Shown: piece by piece, positions 45,150-57,345 of the stretch | Position numbering within the stretch: the first letter of the stretch is position 1 | Layout of the letters: every line of letters starts with the position of its first letter | Assembly (NCBI GenBank): GCA_035771165.1 | Contig: JAWNZC010000091.1 | Coordinates: forward strand, 828,501-892,500 | DNA length: 64,000 nucleotides | DNA from: Paragorgia papillata | Lineage: Eukaryota; Cnidaria; Anthozoa; Scleralcyonacea; Coralliidae | Direction of reading: 5' to 3' | Translations under genes and position numbers: made by a program | Notes under the pieces: model-generated | Told to the model about the DNA's origin: nothing | Databases searched by the model: none | The model's input: only the letters and a program-made list of their open reading frames with translations

Positions 45150-45419
45150 CTTCAGCAGATAACATTGACCCCGGTCTGGATAATTCTTGTCATACTCAAC
45201 CTCATACTCAACCTCATGTCATACTCAACCTCATTCCATAAGTATTTGGTATTGAATTGAATAAAAGTCAATACGTATAATGTACAGACTAAGGCAATGT
45301 TGGACTGGTCATGGATTACCATGATTTTTTGTAGTTGGTGTATGTAAATAGGGGTTTGGGGTATATTTATTTTCTCCTAATATCATAATTATTTAAAAAG
45401 GAGAAAAGCGTTCAACTGA

Positions 45420-45570
45420 TCATGAACTTCCATTGTGTTGAGGAACAAAATTCTGGCATTTCTAGTAGAGCCCTTTATACAAATTTCGTTTTCTCAGTCT
45501 TATCAAGGGCTCTGCTTGAAACATCATTTTTTCGTTCTTCTCAACATCATGACTGTTCATCACCTTTTTG
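45420..45570 (+). repeat. decayed Penelope-type terminal sequence
   Basis: CTTATCAAGGGCTCTGCTTGAAACATCA is a degenerate copy of the hammerhead-like string seen at 38190, followed by the same TTTCGTTCTTC phrase. The core CTGATGA is lost. Confidence 0.45.
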
Positions 45571-48500
45571 CATTGCTATTTCAGAAACAATGCCTATTCA
45601 GTGCCCTTTCTACTTTATTAAAATTTAATGTTAATAGCAATATACAGTAAACGTTATTTGTCACTATGTTATACATACACAGTTGGTTCAACTGCATGGA
45701 GGTAAAGCAACTGGGGCTCTATGAAATCTGGCACACGCTGTTAGTTGACCTTTCTGAGGAAGGGATGCTCTATTTGCCACAAACACTCCTGGGTCACCTC
45801 TTCTTGATATATGCACCTTGTCCAGTCTCTCGGTTACCCCAGGACCAGAGGGTTGGTTGAAAGATGGCAATTCTACATCACTATATCTTGTCTTCACTCC
45901 AGTCCAATAATAGAATGGCAGGTCGTTGTCAATTATTTTCTTAAATTCATTGAGAAGCTTTGGTAACTGGCTGAAGAATTGCTTTAGATCAAAATTTGCA
46001 CCAAACATTTCATGTAGAAGAGAGAAAAAACTTTCTACATCATCGGTCGAAGAAGATCTTGGATTCTCTACCCTTAAATTTCGAAATACGTATTCAATTC
46101 TGCGCAGGTTCCGACTTTTCAAATTGGCCACCAAACCAATCACAACTTCACGAGGGAAACCACGTATGCCTTTTAAAGGTCTGTTAAACAAAACAAATAT
46201 GTTAAAAGCGTATAGTATATGTAAAAAGTTGTTCTTTGCGCTTGGCCAATTTTAGTAATAAATACCTTGTACTGCTGCCAACCAGCAAAGTTTTGATTAA
46301 CCAACCATTCAAGAAACAACAATCATGCTTCTAAATCTGGCAGCCAGTAGCATATTCGAAGTGCTACAAGCTAATGTTGTGGACATGTTTCTAGTGAAGT
46401 ATGGGTTTTGTGAACTACGTGTACCTGTTCACATCAATGAAGGAATAATCTTTCTTCTCCCTGTGCCAAGGCATCCAGTCATCAAGAAGCCAAAATTTCA
46501 TATCTTCACAGTATTGTGATCTCTCAGTTTCACTGATCCCTCTACCATCAACAGCTTTGTGCCAGTTATGAATGATTTGAATAACAGCCGCTCCAGGCTT
46601 GTGTGTTTTTTTCAAAAATGCAATAACTCCTGGTGAAATAAGGCGCTCACAATCTGGCCCTGATTCTTTATTTTTCCCAGTTAGTGCTTCATACGTCAAT
46701 CCTGTGCTGGGATCATGTAAAGCTTCCCTCATATACCTGAGGTCTATCGCAGGAATGAGCCCTTCCCGAAGGCAAGAAACAATTCGTTTCAACAGATGGT
46801 TGTGATCCTCTCGGTGGTGAACTAACTCGCACGATCCTTCACCAATTTCAGGTTGGTAGAGGAAATCTGAAAAATTGGCAGGGTCATTTGAGAGGTTTCG
46901 AAGCCTAGTAACCTCCATGCGATAGATGGCCATTAATGACTTCAGAACTTCACCATTAGTCTCTGGTCTTCCTTTAACCCATGGACGTGGGTCATGATAG
47001 AATGGAAAGAGTTTTCTCTGGAGAATGAAGCAGGCATCGTTGAAGGAAATTGGTTGATCACCACCAGAAATCATAAAGCTATTCAACCATTTGACATCTT
47101 CCTGGGGGACTGCTTGATGAAGGTGAAGTGGGTTGCCTAAAAATATAATAGTACATGCAAATTAACCAAACAAAACAAACATAAAAATTTACCAAAAACA
47201 ATGCTTTTGTTAGTAGTACCAATCATTGTTTTGATTTGTCATGATTACAAATCCTATGGGAAAAAAAGCATGATGTTGACAACAAAATGTAATTTTGCTG
47301 TAAAGTAATATAAATAGACTTTAATCATTGGCATGGGTGAGTAGTACAAAGCTTCCATAGAAGTCTAAAATTTCTTTCTCTAAAAAGCTAGTTATAGCAT
47401 GGTTTCTCGTGCAATTTACGTCAGTAAAGGAACAAGAATTCACAAGTTTCTCAAAGACCTCGGACAGCAGTTGTTCTTTGGACTCGTGCTATTTTGTTAG
47501 TCTTTGAGAATCTCACTCATGTTTTTCTCAAACTGTACTACAGTACATTAACTCAAAAGTGAATGTTGCAACAGAATTTAAGAAATTAATTTAAAGTACA
47601 TACTGCACCTTGTTTGTCCACTTTGAAAATTTTTGAAATATCAGCAACCTTCATGCCCTTAGCAACTTTCTTAGCATTCTTTATTATCTCAGCTACAGAG
47701 ATTGGTCGCTGTCTTCCACGTGAGCGTAATGAATTGAACACCCTGTCAGTTGAAAACCCTTAAAAAGAAAACTATAATTAAGGTACATGCACCCATGGTG
47801 AAATGGAATGTTTATTATCTGTTGCACCACAGTCCAAAATCGCGACAAGCTGGATTATAGCACAATACTTTTGCTAAAGCTTCCTGAGGGTGATAGCAGT
47901 AATTTTTGGTTATCTCTAAGGAAGTGACAGAAAATTTTGTTTTCTGGGGGGGTGATCAGGGGGGATGATTATTTTTCTGGCACGTGGTGCGTCTTAGCCT
48001 ATGAAAACACGTCATTTTAACGGAAGTAGCGCTTGTCATATAATAATTATTCATAATACAACTTTTCTCAAAGTTTTTATAACAGGTATGAGAGCTAAAC
48101 AATTATGTACACTGTTTATACATTACTGTTGAATACAACTTAAAAAATCATTACAAGTGTTTATACTAACCTACAACATCCATATGCATGCTATTCAAAG
48201 TGGCCTCTACTTCCTGCAGGAGATGTCTCAACTTCTCATCTGTGATTCCCTTGTAGGAAAGGAAGCGTATAGGAATGGCATATGGTTTACGGTTCCTTAA
48301 CTCATCAGCTATCATGAAAACTAGCAGATGACTGGCAGCAGATCTTTTCTCAGAGAATAATCCCTTGAGATATTGACCCAATGCCTTGCAACATTTCGTT
48401 CTCGAATCCTTTCGCTTGTTTTAGCAACTCTTCAAACCCAGTAGCATTCCATGCCAACTCCATGAGTGTTTGTTCTCTCTTGCCTGCCGAACTAAGAGCG

Positions 48501-48899
48501 AGATCATATTCTTTCTTTGCCTCTTTATTCCCTTCTGACAGGAAAATTATGTCCCCTTCCAGCAAGGACTCAAGCTTGATGAAATACTCCATTTTCAGCA
48601 TCATACTTCGCACAAATTTACATCTCGATTTGTACTCGGCATACAATTTCTGCAAAGTTCCACTTCCGAAATCCTCGTCACCAGACCATTCACCACGCAT
48701 ACTTTCCCTGAGGCCAGGCCGAACATCACAAGCATCAGCCTTTATCCACCATCTTGCTTTCGGGTTGTTGGTTTTTGCATGCTTCAAGGCATCAATCTAA
48801 AACAGGGTAAACAGACAACAAACTAATTTAGAATGCCATTTAACTCATACACTTCTAATTTTAAATATAATGCATTTATGCCGAATTATTTTATTATGT

Positions 48900-49530
48900 G
48901 GTTAAATGTAATTTAAGCAAAGTTAACTGCCGATGTACAGTAGTTAGCCAGCGGACTACCCCTTACGATCTCGGTGAGTCCCAAGGTCTTGAGGAGGCCA
49001 GGGGTGCACACGCATGTAGCGTCACTGCTATCTTGCTGGCTTTGCTTGCTAGCTTGTTGCTCAGCTCTCGTGTCTTTTGCCTTGGATTGTCGCTTGTCCC
49101 CCCCCCCCGCCCCTTTCCCTACCCCTGTTCAGGTAAGTAAAGTTATACAGACTCGTGTTATACATAATACATATTCCACTGATTACTCAGTGTGACAGGT
49201 GCCGGGAGGTCTGCCTTCACAGAGTTGTCATGGTGACCTCTTACTGCTTACAATCTTGTCCCGAAGTCGGAATTGTGCAATTGCTTGCCCCGAACGTCAG
49301 GATTGCTCAATTGTGTTCTATGTTGCTTTGCTCATTGCTTATGGCTAGATTGCTTAGCCTTGGCCACCTATGGCACCTACCTCCAAACAACGAAGATCTG
49401 GCAGTTAACTGGACTTCAACCGACAATGTTATTAGCTGCAATTAAGTTCAGCTATGTAAGACTAATTTTAGCAGTACTGTAATGGGTAAAACCAACTACT
49501 GGACGGTACAATGCCTGATATACCGTATTA
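48900..49530 (+). other. intron region with GC-richer unidentified insert
   Basis: Between transposase exons 4 and 5 the sequence at about 48950-49450 is richer in C and T, with a poly-C run (49101-49109) and open but unconvincing frames with many Cys and Leu. It may be another insertion. Confidence 0.3.
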
Positions 49531-50337
49531 CCTGAATATTCACAGACCGAGTGAAACTTGATTGGGAAATATGCCTTTGGATTTGACGAACTCCTATACT
49601 GGCAACATTTACTTTGCTCTGAAATAAAAATAAACAGGATTACGTTTTATTCAAAACAACATAACGATTAACTTCACTTCTCATTACTTGCTCAGCCTAT
49701 TACCTCACCTGTTAATCACTCTTTTAATTAGATACACTACACATGTCACAAATTTATGTACAGTATACTATATACTGATCAGAATCATAAATCAGAGAGA
49801 AGGTCAGGACATATGCATGTTGCTTTTTATGCACTGTAAACACACATATCTTTAACAATAACAAAAGCTGCAGAATAGGTACATGTAATGCCAGGTTTGA
49901 AAGTTATACCAGTGGCAAAACTAAATTACTTATTTATACATTACAGTATATTATACTGTACCTTCAAAGGATTATATGTACCAGAATTGTTATGATTGTG
50001 CTTTTTCAAATTAGAAACAATACCATGATGGGATTCTATATCTTGCACAGGTACCTGGCTGGTGAGTATTTCTTGTTGGTTCTGATACTGTACGTGGGTC
50101 CATAACTGAGAAACATGCTGCATCAGTAAAGGATGGTCTTCTTTTGCAGAGCTCTCAGTATTGCAATTATCCAACAAGGTTTCACCAATGTCAATACCAT
50201 CAAGCTCATTGAAAATTTCATTATTTGGGCAGGGGCTATCTTGTTGCAAGATTGGTGATGATCCATGCTCTGGAGTTAAGATAAAAGACTATTAATAATA
50301 ATAATAATAATAGTAATAATAATATTAATATATAGGA

Positions 50338-50470
50338 TTTTACACAGTTGTGCAGAGATATGAATTTTATCTTTGAGTGGCGAAAACAATATTTTATGTC
50401 AAAATGTATGTAGCGGATGAGTGAAATATCGTGTTTACCAAGAGAAGATAAAATTCATATTTTCAAGCCC
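50338..50470. mobile_element. ~130-bp MITE, second copy of the 24.8-kb family
   Basis: GATATGAATTTTATCTTTGAG and AGAAGATAAAATTCATATTT are inverted ends. It lies in the intron after transposase exon 2's donor and overlaps none of the exons. A short TAA microsatellite lies just outside. Confidence 0.65.
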
Positions 50471-52162
50471 ATTAAAAAGTTGCATACACATACATGTACC
50501 TGTTTGGCTTGAAAACATTTCATTTTCTAATTCACCACTAAGGTCTAGGCCACTAAGTTCTAGTGCACTTTGCAAAATATTATTTGATGTCACGGGATCT
50601 GCTGTTTCATCTGCTGTTTCACTTTCTGTCACCAATACATCACAACCATCTTCTTCGTACTGCCAACATGGTCCTCGATGCAAACTGATCCATTTCCAAC
50701 CACTGCACATAATGGTCCTCAATACCCGACATTTGAGTTTGATCTGCTGCAAAAAAACACAAGTTGTAATCTATCAGTCCAAATGGCATCCGGTCCAAAG
50801 GCATTCTGGTCTGCGATGTATTTTCTCGTTTTTCAAGACACTTTGCCAGGCTATACAATAGGTTTTTCTTCTTTTCTGAAAACAATGTATTCATTGCACT
50901 CAAACTAGCCTGAAGAAAGTCTGGTTGTACAAAGTTAAAGAAGGCCATTCCACCAAGTTCAATAATCAACAGTTTCAATAGATAATTGATCATTTGTTTC
51001 TTTAATCTGGTGGACATGGTGGACTTATATGCCATAACAAAATCTCGAACACTGTCACCAATACTTGGATCTGACAGAGTTGAATGCTGTACAGGTGAGG
51101 CATTAAAAATTGGAGACAATCCATCATGTAAGCGTGTACCATGGTCCCGGAGTGGAGTCTTAGGTTCTTGCAAACCAAAGTCAATTGGGTTATGGATGTA
51201 ATCCACATTCAGGCCTTCTTCAGCGTCTTGCAAAGTTGGGTACTCCTTTGCCAAGTGTTTTAAAACACGGCTTCTACAAGATGAACCTTAAAAACAAAGA
51301 AATTGCAACAAATTATTAGGAAACTATGCACATATTATGAGCAGTTTTGCTCATAATGCAGTCATAACTTTTTCAGTTTGTCATACATGTATATAAAATA
51401 GTTTTAAACTTAAATAATACCTTTTCGATTGGAACCACAAGCGTTATTTATTGCTTCTGCACATCGGTTCCAGAAACCTTCGTCTTTAGTTGAAGGCCAC
51501 TTGTTGTTCCAGGCATCTTTCCAATACAGGCATATATATTGCACCAAATGTTGGGTTTCTTTCGTAGACCAAGGGATTTTTTGATTTGCCTTTACAACTT
51601 CTCTAGTGTCCTCTTTTGTCTTAAACAGACTTTTTCTTGACTTGAGTTCATCTGAGTGTTCAATCGCATTGAAAGGAACTTTGCATTTGGGCTTTCCAGG
51701 TGTGTCCCCAGATGAAGCAGAGCCCAAAGACCGCTTGGTCGGGTTGGAAGCCATTTGTCGCCCTGTGAAAAATACACATATTCAAGTTCAAAAAAATACA
51801 CTTTCCGAAGGGGTGCTTTGGGGTGCTTTTATATTTTTAAGTAGTTAACAATTCATAAAACATGTCTTAATAGTCAAAAATGCCTCTTCGTACACAGTTT
51901 TGTTGAAAGAAGTCAAAAACCTCACCCTCATCAAATTACGTTTCGAATTGAACTAAACCGACATTTTATTTGACGGTCTGAAATTCTGACCAAAGTGAAA
52001 TGTTCGCTTAAGATTTACTATATATACAAAGAAACATGATCTAATGGTCATATTACATCAAAATTGTCCACAAACGATAAGTAATTGTTTAATAAATCAA
52101 AACATAAACTTACCGATTTCAACTTGTTATTCCACCATGTTTACGACAAACGCCAAAATTGA

Positions 52163-52202
52163 CTACCATAGTGCTTTGCGATCGGAGGCCGCCCACCGCC
52201 TG
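52163..52202 (-). repeat. right terminal inverted repeat of the 13.8-kb transposon
   Basis: Mirror of the left end; the first transposase exon begins about 450 bp inward. Confidence 0.9.
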
Positions 52203-52213
52203 CTCTGTAAGGA

Positions 52214-52450
52214 TGAAGCTCCCACTTCCGAATGATAACAACATATTTTACACATCTAAAGTTCCCTCTACCGAAGTAACATCTTTCGCACTCCCATAGT
52301 AACATTCTATACACATTTGAAGCTCCCACTACCGAAGTAACATCTTATATATCTGAAGTTCCCACTACCGAACTATCATCTTATATACATCTGACGTTAC
52401 CACTACCGAACTAACATCTTATATACATCTGAAGTTACCACTACCGATCG
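52214..52450. repeat. ~38-bp minisatellite next to the transposon
   Basis: About six units of GAAGTTCCCACTACCGAAC-TAACATCTTATATACATCT, diverging toward the transposon. It begins directly after the right-hand target duplication. Confidence 0.8.
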
Positions 52451-53848
52451 AACTAATTAACAATTAGTCACACCGAAGTCGAGGTGACTATCGGTGATTA
52501 GTACATTATGACCTCGGTTTTCTTTGATGTAGCGCGGTTCTTAAAATCAGTGGAATGTCAACATCAACATATTAATCAACATATTATTAGGTTAATTGCC
52601 CCGGGCTAATAATTCTTAGCCCGGGCAATTAACAACTCGTCCACACCGAAACGGCAGCAACAAACAGAACGATCACACACATTCAGACATTCAAATTAAT
52701 AGTCCAAAAATCAGAACTTAATTGAAAATTAGTGTCTAAGAACGTTAGCGGCCCGATGTGAATGACCAACGTAGTTACCTCGGTTGAGGTAACTAACCTA
52801 TACTTATAATATGATCAAGTCGGTTTTCTTTGATGTACCGCGTTTTATATACAGGTTATAAACCTCCCAACCTTATATAAACCTCGCAATAACCTCGGGC
52901 GATTATACATCGCTAATAAACTACCGGTGAGGTTCTTAGCCTAAGCAAGACAGCACCAATCGTAAGGTATTCTGCGATTGGTTAAGAACTATTCGCTAAC
53001 CCCTATACATTCAAAACAAATTCTTTAACTATTATAATATTGACTAACCCTAACCAATCAAAACGAATTCCTTAACTATTAATTAGAATATCAATTAGTG
53101 CCAAGACCAATAGCAGAATACTTTACAATTGCTGCTGTATTACTGCTTAACCTACACTTATTTACCGAGCCGCGAAGCGGCGAGCTAAATACACCGATAG
53201 TCACCGAGACTGAGGTGACTAACTGTTTTAGTATAATTTCAGAGGTTGATAAAAAAACCAATAACGTTGAAACAAAAACTCTTAAACAGCTCAAAATACA
53301 AACAACGAGTAAAAATATACAGCGATACTACACACCAAAACATCTTATAAGAGACTTGTTACACAACTGCTCTGATCAACACATTTTTATGGAAAAAGGA
53401 AACTGTAAAAAGGCCAGATAAGTAGCGTGACTTGCACCAGGACAAAATAATAAGCATACATGAAGTAGTCTCCCGTGTGATAAATTTGATTGGCTAACAA
53501 TCCAAATAACCAGTTGCAAATAACTAACTATCCAAATATCGCTGTATATTTGCACTCATTTTTAGCGTTATTTGGACAGTTTTTAATGCAGTTGTATAAT
53601 AAATTTCCTTACCTTTACAAAGTTTTGTTTTTACGATATTTGATATGTACAACATCTCAGTGATAAATGTTTCAGCATTACGCTCTTTTGTTTGTTTCAA
53701 AAACTACAGACCCCATTTTAAAACAACATGTCCTCCTACCTAGAATTACTAATAATCAGTAAGTGTCCAATGGCCTTCAATTACCAATAGTTGGTAATTG
53801 GTGGGCGCATTATACTATCCCCAGGACTTTGTTCATTTGGCATTAAAC
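52451..53848. other. repeat-rich non-coding stretch
   Basis: Several copies of CACCGAAGTCGAGGTGA with TCGGTTTTCTTTGATGTA after it (52470-52530, 52765-52845, 53190-53225) mark a dispersed family also seen at 9239. The frame at 53098-53421 crosses these copies and is not supported as a gene. I find no terminal repeat that would bound the KDZ element on this side. Confidence 0.45.
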
Positions 53849-55944
53849 ATGGCGAACCGAGATCCTCGCCGAACCAGTGGAAAACGAAAAAAAACAGCTG
53901 GTGACTTGTTGTCAGGGTTGTCAGCATTGCTCGATCAAAAAGATCGGTCAAAAAACGAAAAAGTAAGACTGTTTTTTTTTAACGCGATACGGTATCAGGA
54001 CGCCGCACCTACCTTTCTGTACGTCCAAACCGAAGACGCTTCATTAATGTCCTTCACTCCCGCCAAGAAATGAATGGTCACAAAACAGGTTAGTTTATAC
54101 TGACAGCTAGAGGTGTCTGTGGGTTTTGTATCATGTATATGTGTTCTGGGCACGGTGGTGGACATACAGACACAGTAGATGATCTATTCTCTGCCTGTAA
54201 TACATCTTCCTCAGGACTTGCTGAAGTTGGTTGCAGCAACACTTTGAGTGAAGACAATGAAGATAATGCAGACTGTGGTGACTGTGAGACACATATAAAT
54301 GGTTAGTTTATTTTTTAGCTTGACTTGTTTTCTAATAAATGCATTTATTTCTGACACTAACTGTAATTATTATTCATGTTCATATCTCGACAGTCTCATT
54401 CATATACATTTCTGATACACAACTTAGTTGTATATTATAAATACCCAACTGTCATCTAACGGAGTTAATTTCCTTTTCATTTGACAATGCTGTGCAGTAT
54501 CAAATCAACATTTCAATTTTCTAGTTTCTACAAAAGTGATGCATTGTGTGTACATTATTTACTGTTAATACCTGTTGGTATTATATATATATAATATATA
54601 TATATATATATGCAGTCTAGTGGGTCACTGATGTTCTTACCACATTGTGACGTCCTCTGTGCATCTATAACTGAACAGACAACAAAAAATGGAATCTATT
54701 TGTTTTATACAATAAAAAATAGAAAAATTATGTTTTAACAAACTACTATAAATTTTCCCAGTGACTTTCCAGGGCATTGAAAAAGATAAATCACTTCATC
54801 TGACATGATCCATGACCTATACAAATCAAGCACCATCATTGGCTCGTAATGTTGCAGTGAGATCCATGATTGGCTTAGATAAATCACACCACATCAGTGA
54901 TGTACAGTAATCTGTCCTTTTATAGATCATGGCCATCGACCAATAAAAATGCACGTACTATTCAAATTATTGTATATATATATATTTATAAAATAGGTTG
55001 CATCTTACGCACGCTGTGATTGGTCAATTACCGTGTTTATATCAGGCTATACAAACACGGTTGTGACATCATGGCACATTTTTTAGCCTTATTTCATAAA
55101 AGAAATAGAAAATGCTATATAAACATGGGCAGCCATTTTCTATTTCTTAAATATATATTTATTTATTTATTTATTTACTTATTTATTTATTTATTTATTT
55201 TTTCTAGATTTCAACCAACTACTTTCTGATAGCAACTCCTTGCTATTAAACTGGAAACCGAAAAGCCACAGGAAACCAGTGTCTTGGTCAAAAAGAATGG
55301 AATCATCAAATGTTAATTGGAAATCATGTAGACCAAAAATTTTTGAAGCAATGATTTCTAACCAAGCAGCAGTTGTTAAGAATTGCTCCAAATGCAATTC
55401 AGAATTGGGTATACTAAAGTGTTTGCAGTGCTGTGGAAGAATCTGTAGTTCTTGTGATTTGAAGATACATGCACTTCTCCCTTTTCATGACAGAGAGCTG
55501 CTGTCTTCAGATGGGTTTTTTCCACTTTATTCAACCAACTGAAGCATTGGATAGTAATGGCAATGTAGTCAATATTAGTAAGTTAAAATCTGTTATTATC
55601 TTTTTTGAACTCTACAGTACAGTATAACGTGTTACATGTATCTGACACTGTGTTGTTTGTTTCTATTATAGCTATTTTTACCTATTGAGATGCAAATTGT
55701 TCTTTCTTGATTATAAAGTCTATATATAAAAATCTGTTATAAAAATCATAATATCTACTATCAGTCAGTTATTGTGGTGGAACTACAGTGTACAGATAAA
55801 GTGTATCATTCCTGAAAATATCATAAAAGCCATTATAAAAGCCATTGGAAATTCCAAAAGGGAGGAAGGGGAGGGTGTATCTACAGTAGATGTACTGTAT
55901 ATGTAGGGTTAGGGTTACTGTACTGTTACATTGCTTTACTTTTA

Positions 55945-56092
55945 CTTTACTTTACGTTACGTTACGTTACGTTACGTTACGTTACGTTACGTTACGTTAC
56001 GTTACGTTACGTTACGTTACGTTACGTTACGTTACTTTACTTTACTTTACTTTACTTTACTTTACTTTACTTTACTTTACTTTACTTTACTT
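55945..56092 (+). repeat. pentanucleotide microsatellite, GTTAC block inside TTTAC
   Basis: A few TTTAC units, about sixteen GTTAC units, then about eleven TTTAC units, all in one register. It lies in an intron of the KDZ gene; the apparent protein LRYVTLRYVTLRY is low complexity. Confidence 0.95.
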
Positions 56093-57079
56093 AAATACTA
56101 CATTTCACTATTTGTTTATAGAAAAAGGTTTTCTATTTGAAATTCCATGTATTTGTGCAGTTTGCAACAGTAACAGTGGATTTGATCTCATCTATACCAA
56201 TACTCAGATAATAGTAATCACTTTAAGAAGTACATTTGATTGGTTATTGTATATGTTAACTGTTTTTGCAAATTGTGAGATCTTGCAGAACTCTTGAATC
56301 ACTAATTACTACATTCAATTTATGCTTCATTTTTTAGGCCGATATGATTTGGATATTATATCTCATTATGAGTGCAAGAGCTGCAAGAATACACATCCTT
56401 CTTGAATGTCACTAACTAAAATTGTTGCATCTGGATTTTGGCCAGGGACTCCAGCTAACTTTACCCACTTATTTGATCAAGAGTTGTTTGAATATTGGGA
56501 CATTTTGCAAAAGAGGATGCCTGGTGTTTCTGAGCGATCGTTTGTCTTAGGACTACAGGAGTTTTCATTTAATAAAGGATGGGTAAGAAGTATTAGATGT
56601 GTGAGTCTATACCTGATCAAGTCAATGATTTAGTAATCAGAAAAAATTGAAATAAAATTAATAAGTACCGTACTGTATACACTTACAGTACACTAAAATA
56701 ATTTATTGTTTTTATTTTGTTCTCACTGTTTTATAACACTTGAAATGAATGCTGAAAATGTTTGTGTGTGGCAGTACAGTATGTGTTGTAATTTATTGTA
56801 GTTGTACAGTATTACAAATTGTAATATTTTTAAACCTTGACTGATGACAGTGTTTTGTTTTCTTTCCATGTGTGTAGACTGCAACAATAAACCTGGATAC
56901 TTTTAATCGGGCATTTAAGGAGTGGAAATTCTGCAAGTTTGAGATAGATATGCTTCAGCAAAAAAATTGGATGGAGTGTCCAACATGTTCTGTTTACCAA
57001 CATTCAGGGCATGTGGATGGAAACATGAAGTTGTACCGCTTTAAGTCAGCTGGACGGTATTGATCAAATTATGATTTCC

Positions 57080-57345
57080 ACCCAAAACATCAATGAATCT
57101 GTCTGCATTCCTAAACCTTTTTGGCTGGAGAATTCAAAAGTAGCAAATAGACTAATCATATCTCGGTGATCTCATGGTGTCAATTTCAAAGACTAAGGAA
57201 TGCAGACAGATTCATTAATGTTTCGGCCAAAAACATGACATGTTTAGTTTGGGCCATGCTGTTGAAACAATTTGCATATGATATTACCAAAACCGAATCC
57301 GTCGGATTATCGGTTTTGGTAATATCATATGCCAATTGTTTCAAA
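57080..57345. mobile_element. two hairpins in a KDZ intron
   Basis: ACATCAATGAATCTGTCTGC (57086) is inverted at about 57200-57227. Right after it a nearly perfect palindrome of about 37-bp arms (57267-57341) carries CATATGATATTACCAAAACC. Both look like foldback MITE pieces. Confidence 0.65.

Larger units (their letters stand above)
45688..51754 (-). pseudogene. candidate DDE-type transposase of the 13.8-kb transposon (8 exons, frameshifted)
   Basis: Exons on the minus strand, each with GT/AG borders: 51754-51421, 51286-50500, 50269-49962, 49618-49532, 48796-48171, 47758-47609, 47136-46435, 46180-45688. The first exon holds a Myb/SANT- or MADF-like domain (WSTKETQHLVQYICLYWKDA, ending FWNRCAEAIN). 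Exon 5 has ARWWIKADACDVRPGLRESM and, after a shift near 48380, EKRSAASHLLVFMIADELRN, ending MHMDVVG; exon 6 continues FSTDRVFNSLRSRGRQRPIS; exon 8 has PRSSSTDDVESFFSLLHEMF and DNDLPFYYWTGVKTRYSDVE. Asp in KADACD, Asp in STDR and Asp/Glu in DDVES are plausible catalytic acids, by position only. Exon 2 also shifts frame near 50695. I recognise the family as recurrent in cnidarian repeats but cannot name its superfamily. Confidence 0.65.
38364..52202. mobile_element. 13.8-kb DNA transposon with TIRs, nuclease, HIRAN protein and candidate transposase
   Basis: The left end (38364: CAGGCGGTGTGCGGCCTCCG...) and the right end read from 52202 (CAGGCGGTGGGCGGCCTCCG...) agree at 29 of the first 30 bases and weakly for about ten more. 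The flanks are an exact 9-bp duplication CTCTGTAAG (38355-38363 and 52203-52211). Inside, an EXO1/XPG-like nuclease and a HIRAN protein run rightward from the left end, and an eight-exon gene runs leftward from the right end, so the genes converge near 45 kb. Nested younger elements lie at 40648-43948, 42809-43104 and 40348-40473. XPG-type nucleases are known, from memory, in Academ elements, but the 9-bp duplication does not fit that superfamily well; I leave the class open. Confidence 0.85.

Noticed and set aside
48900..49482. Cys/Leu-rich overlapping frames as a real gene
   Set aside because: Three overlapping frames of equal length in CT-rich DNA, no motif, inside an intron.
53098..53421. 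107-codon frame
   Set aside because: It spans copies of a dispersed repeat and has no recognisable domain.
55890..56297. 135-codon frame with LRYVT repeats
   Set aside because: It is a pentanucleotide microsatellite in an intron.
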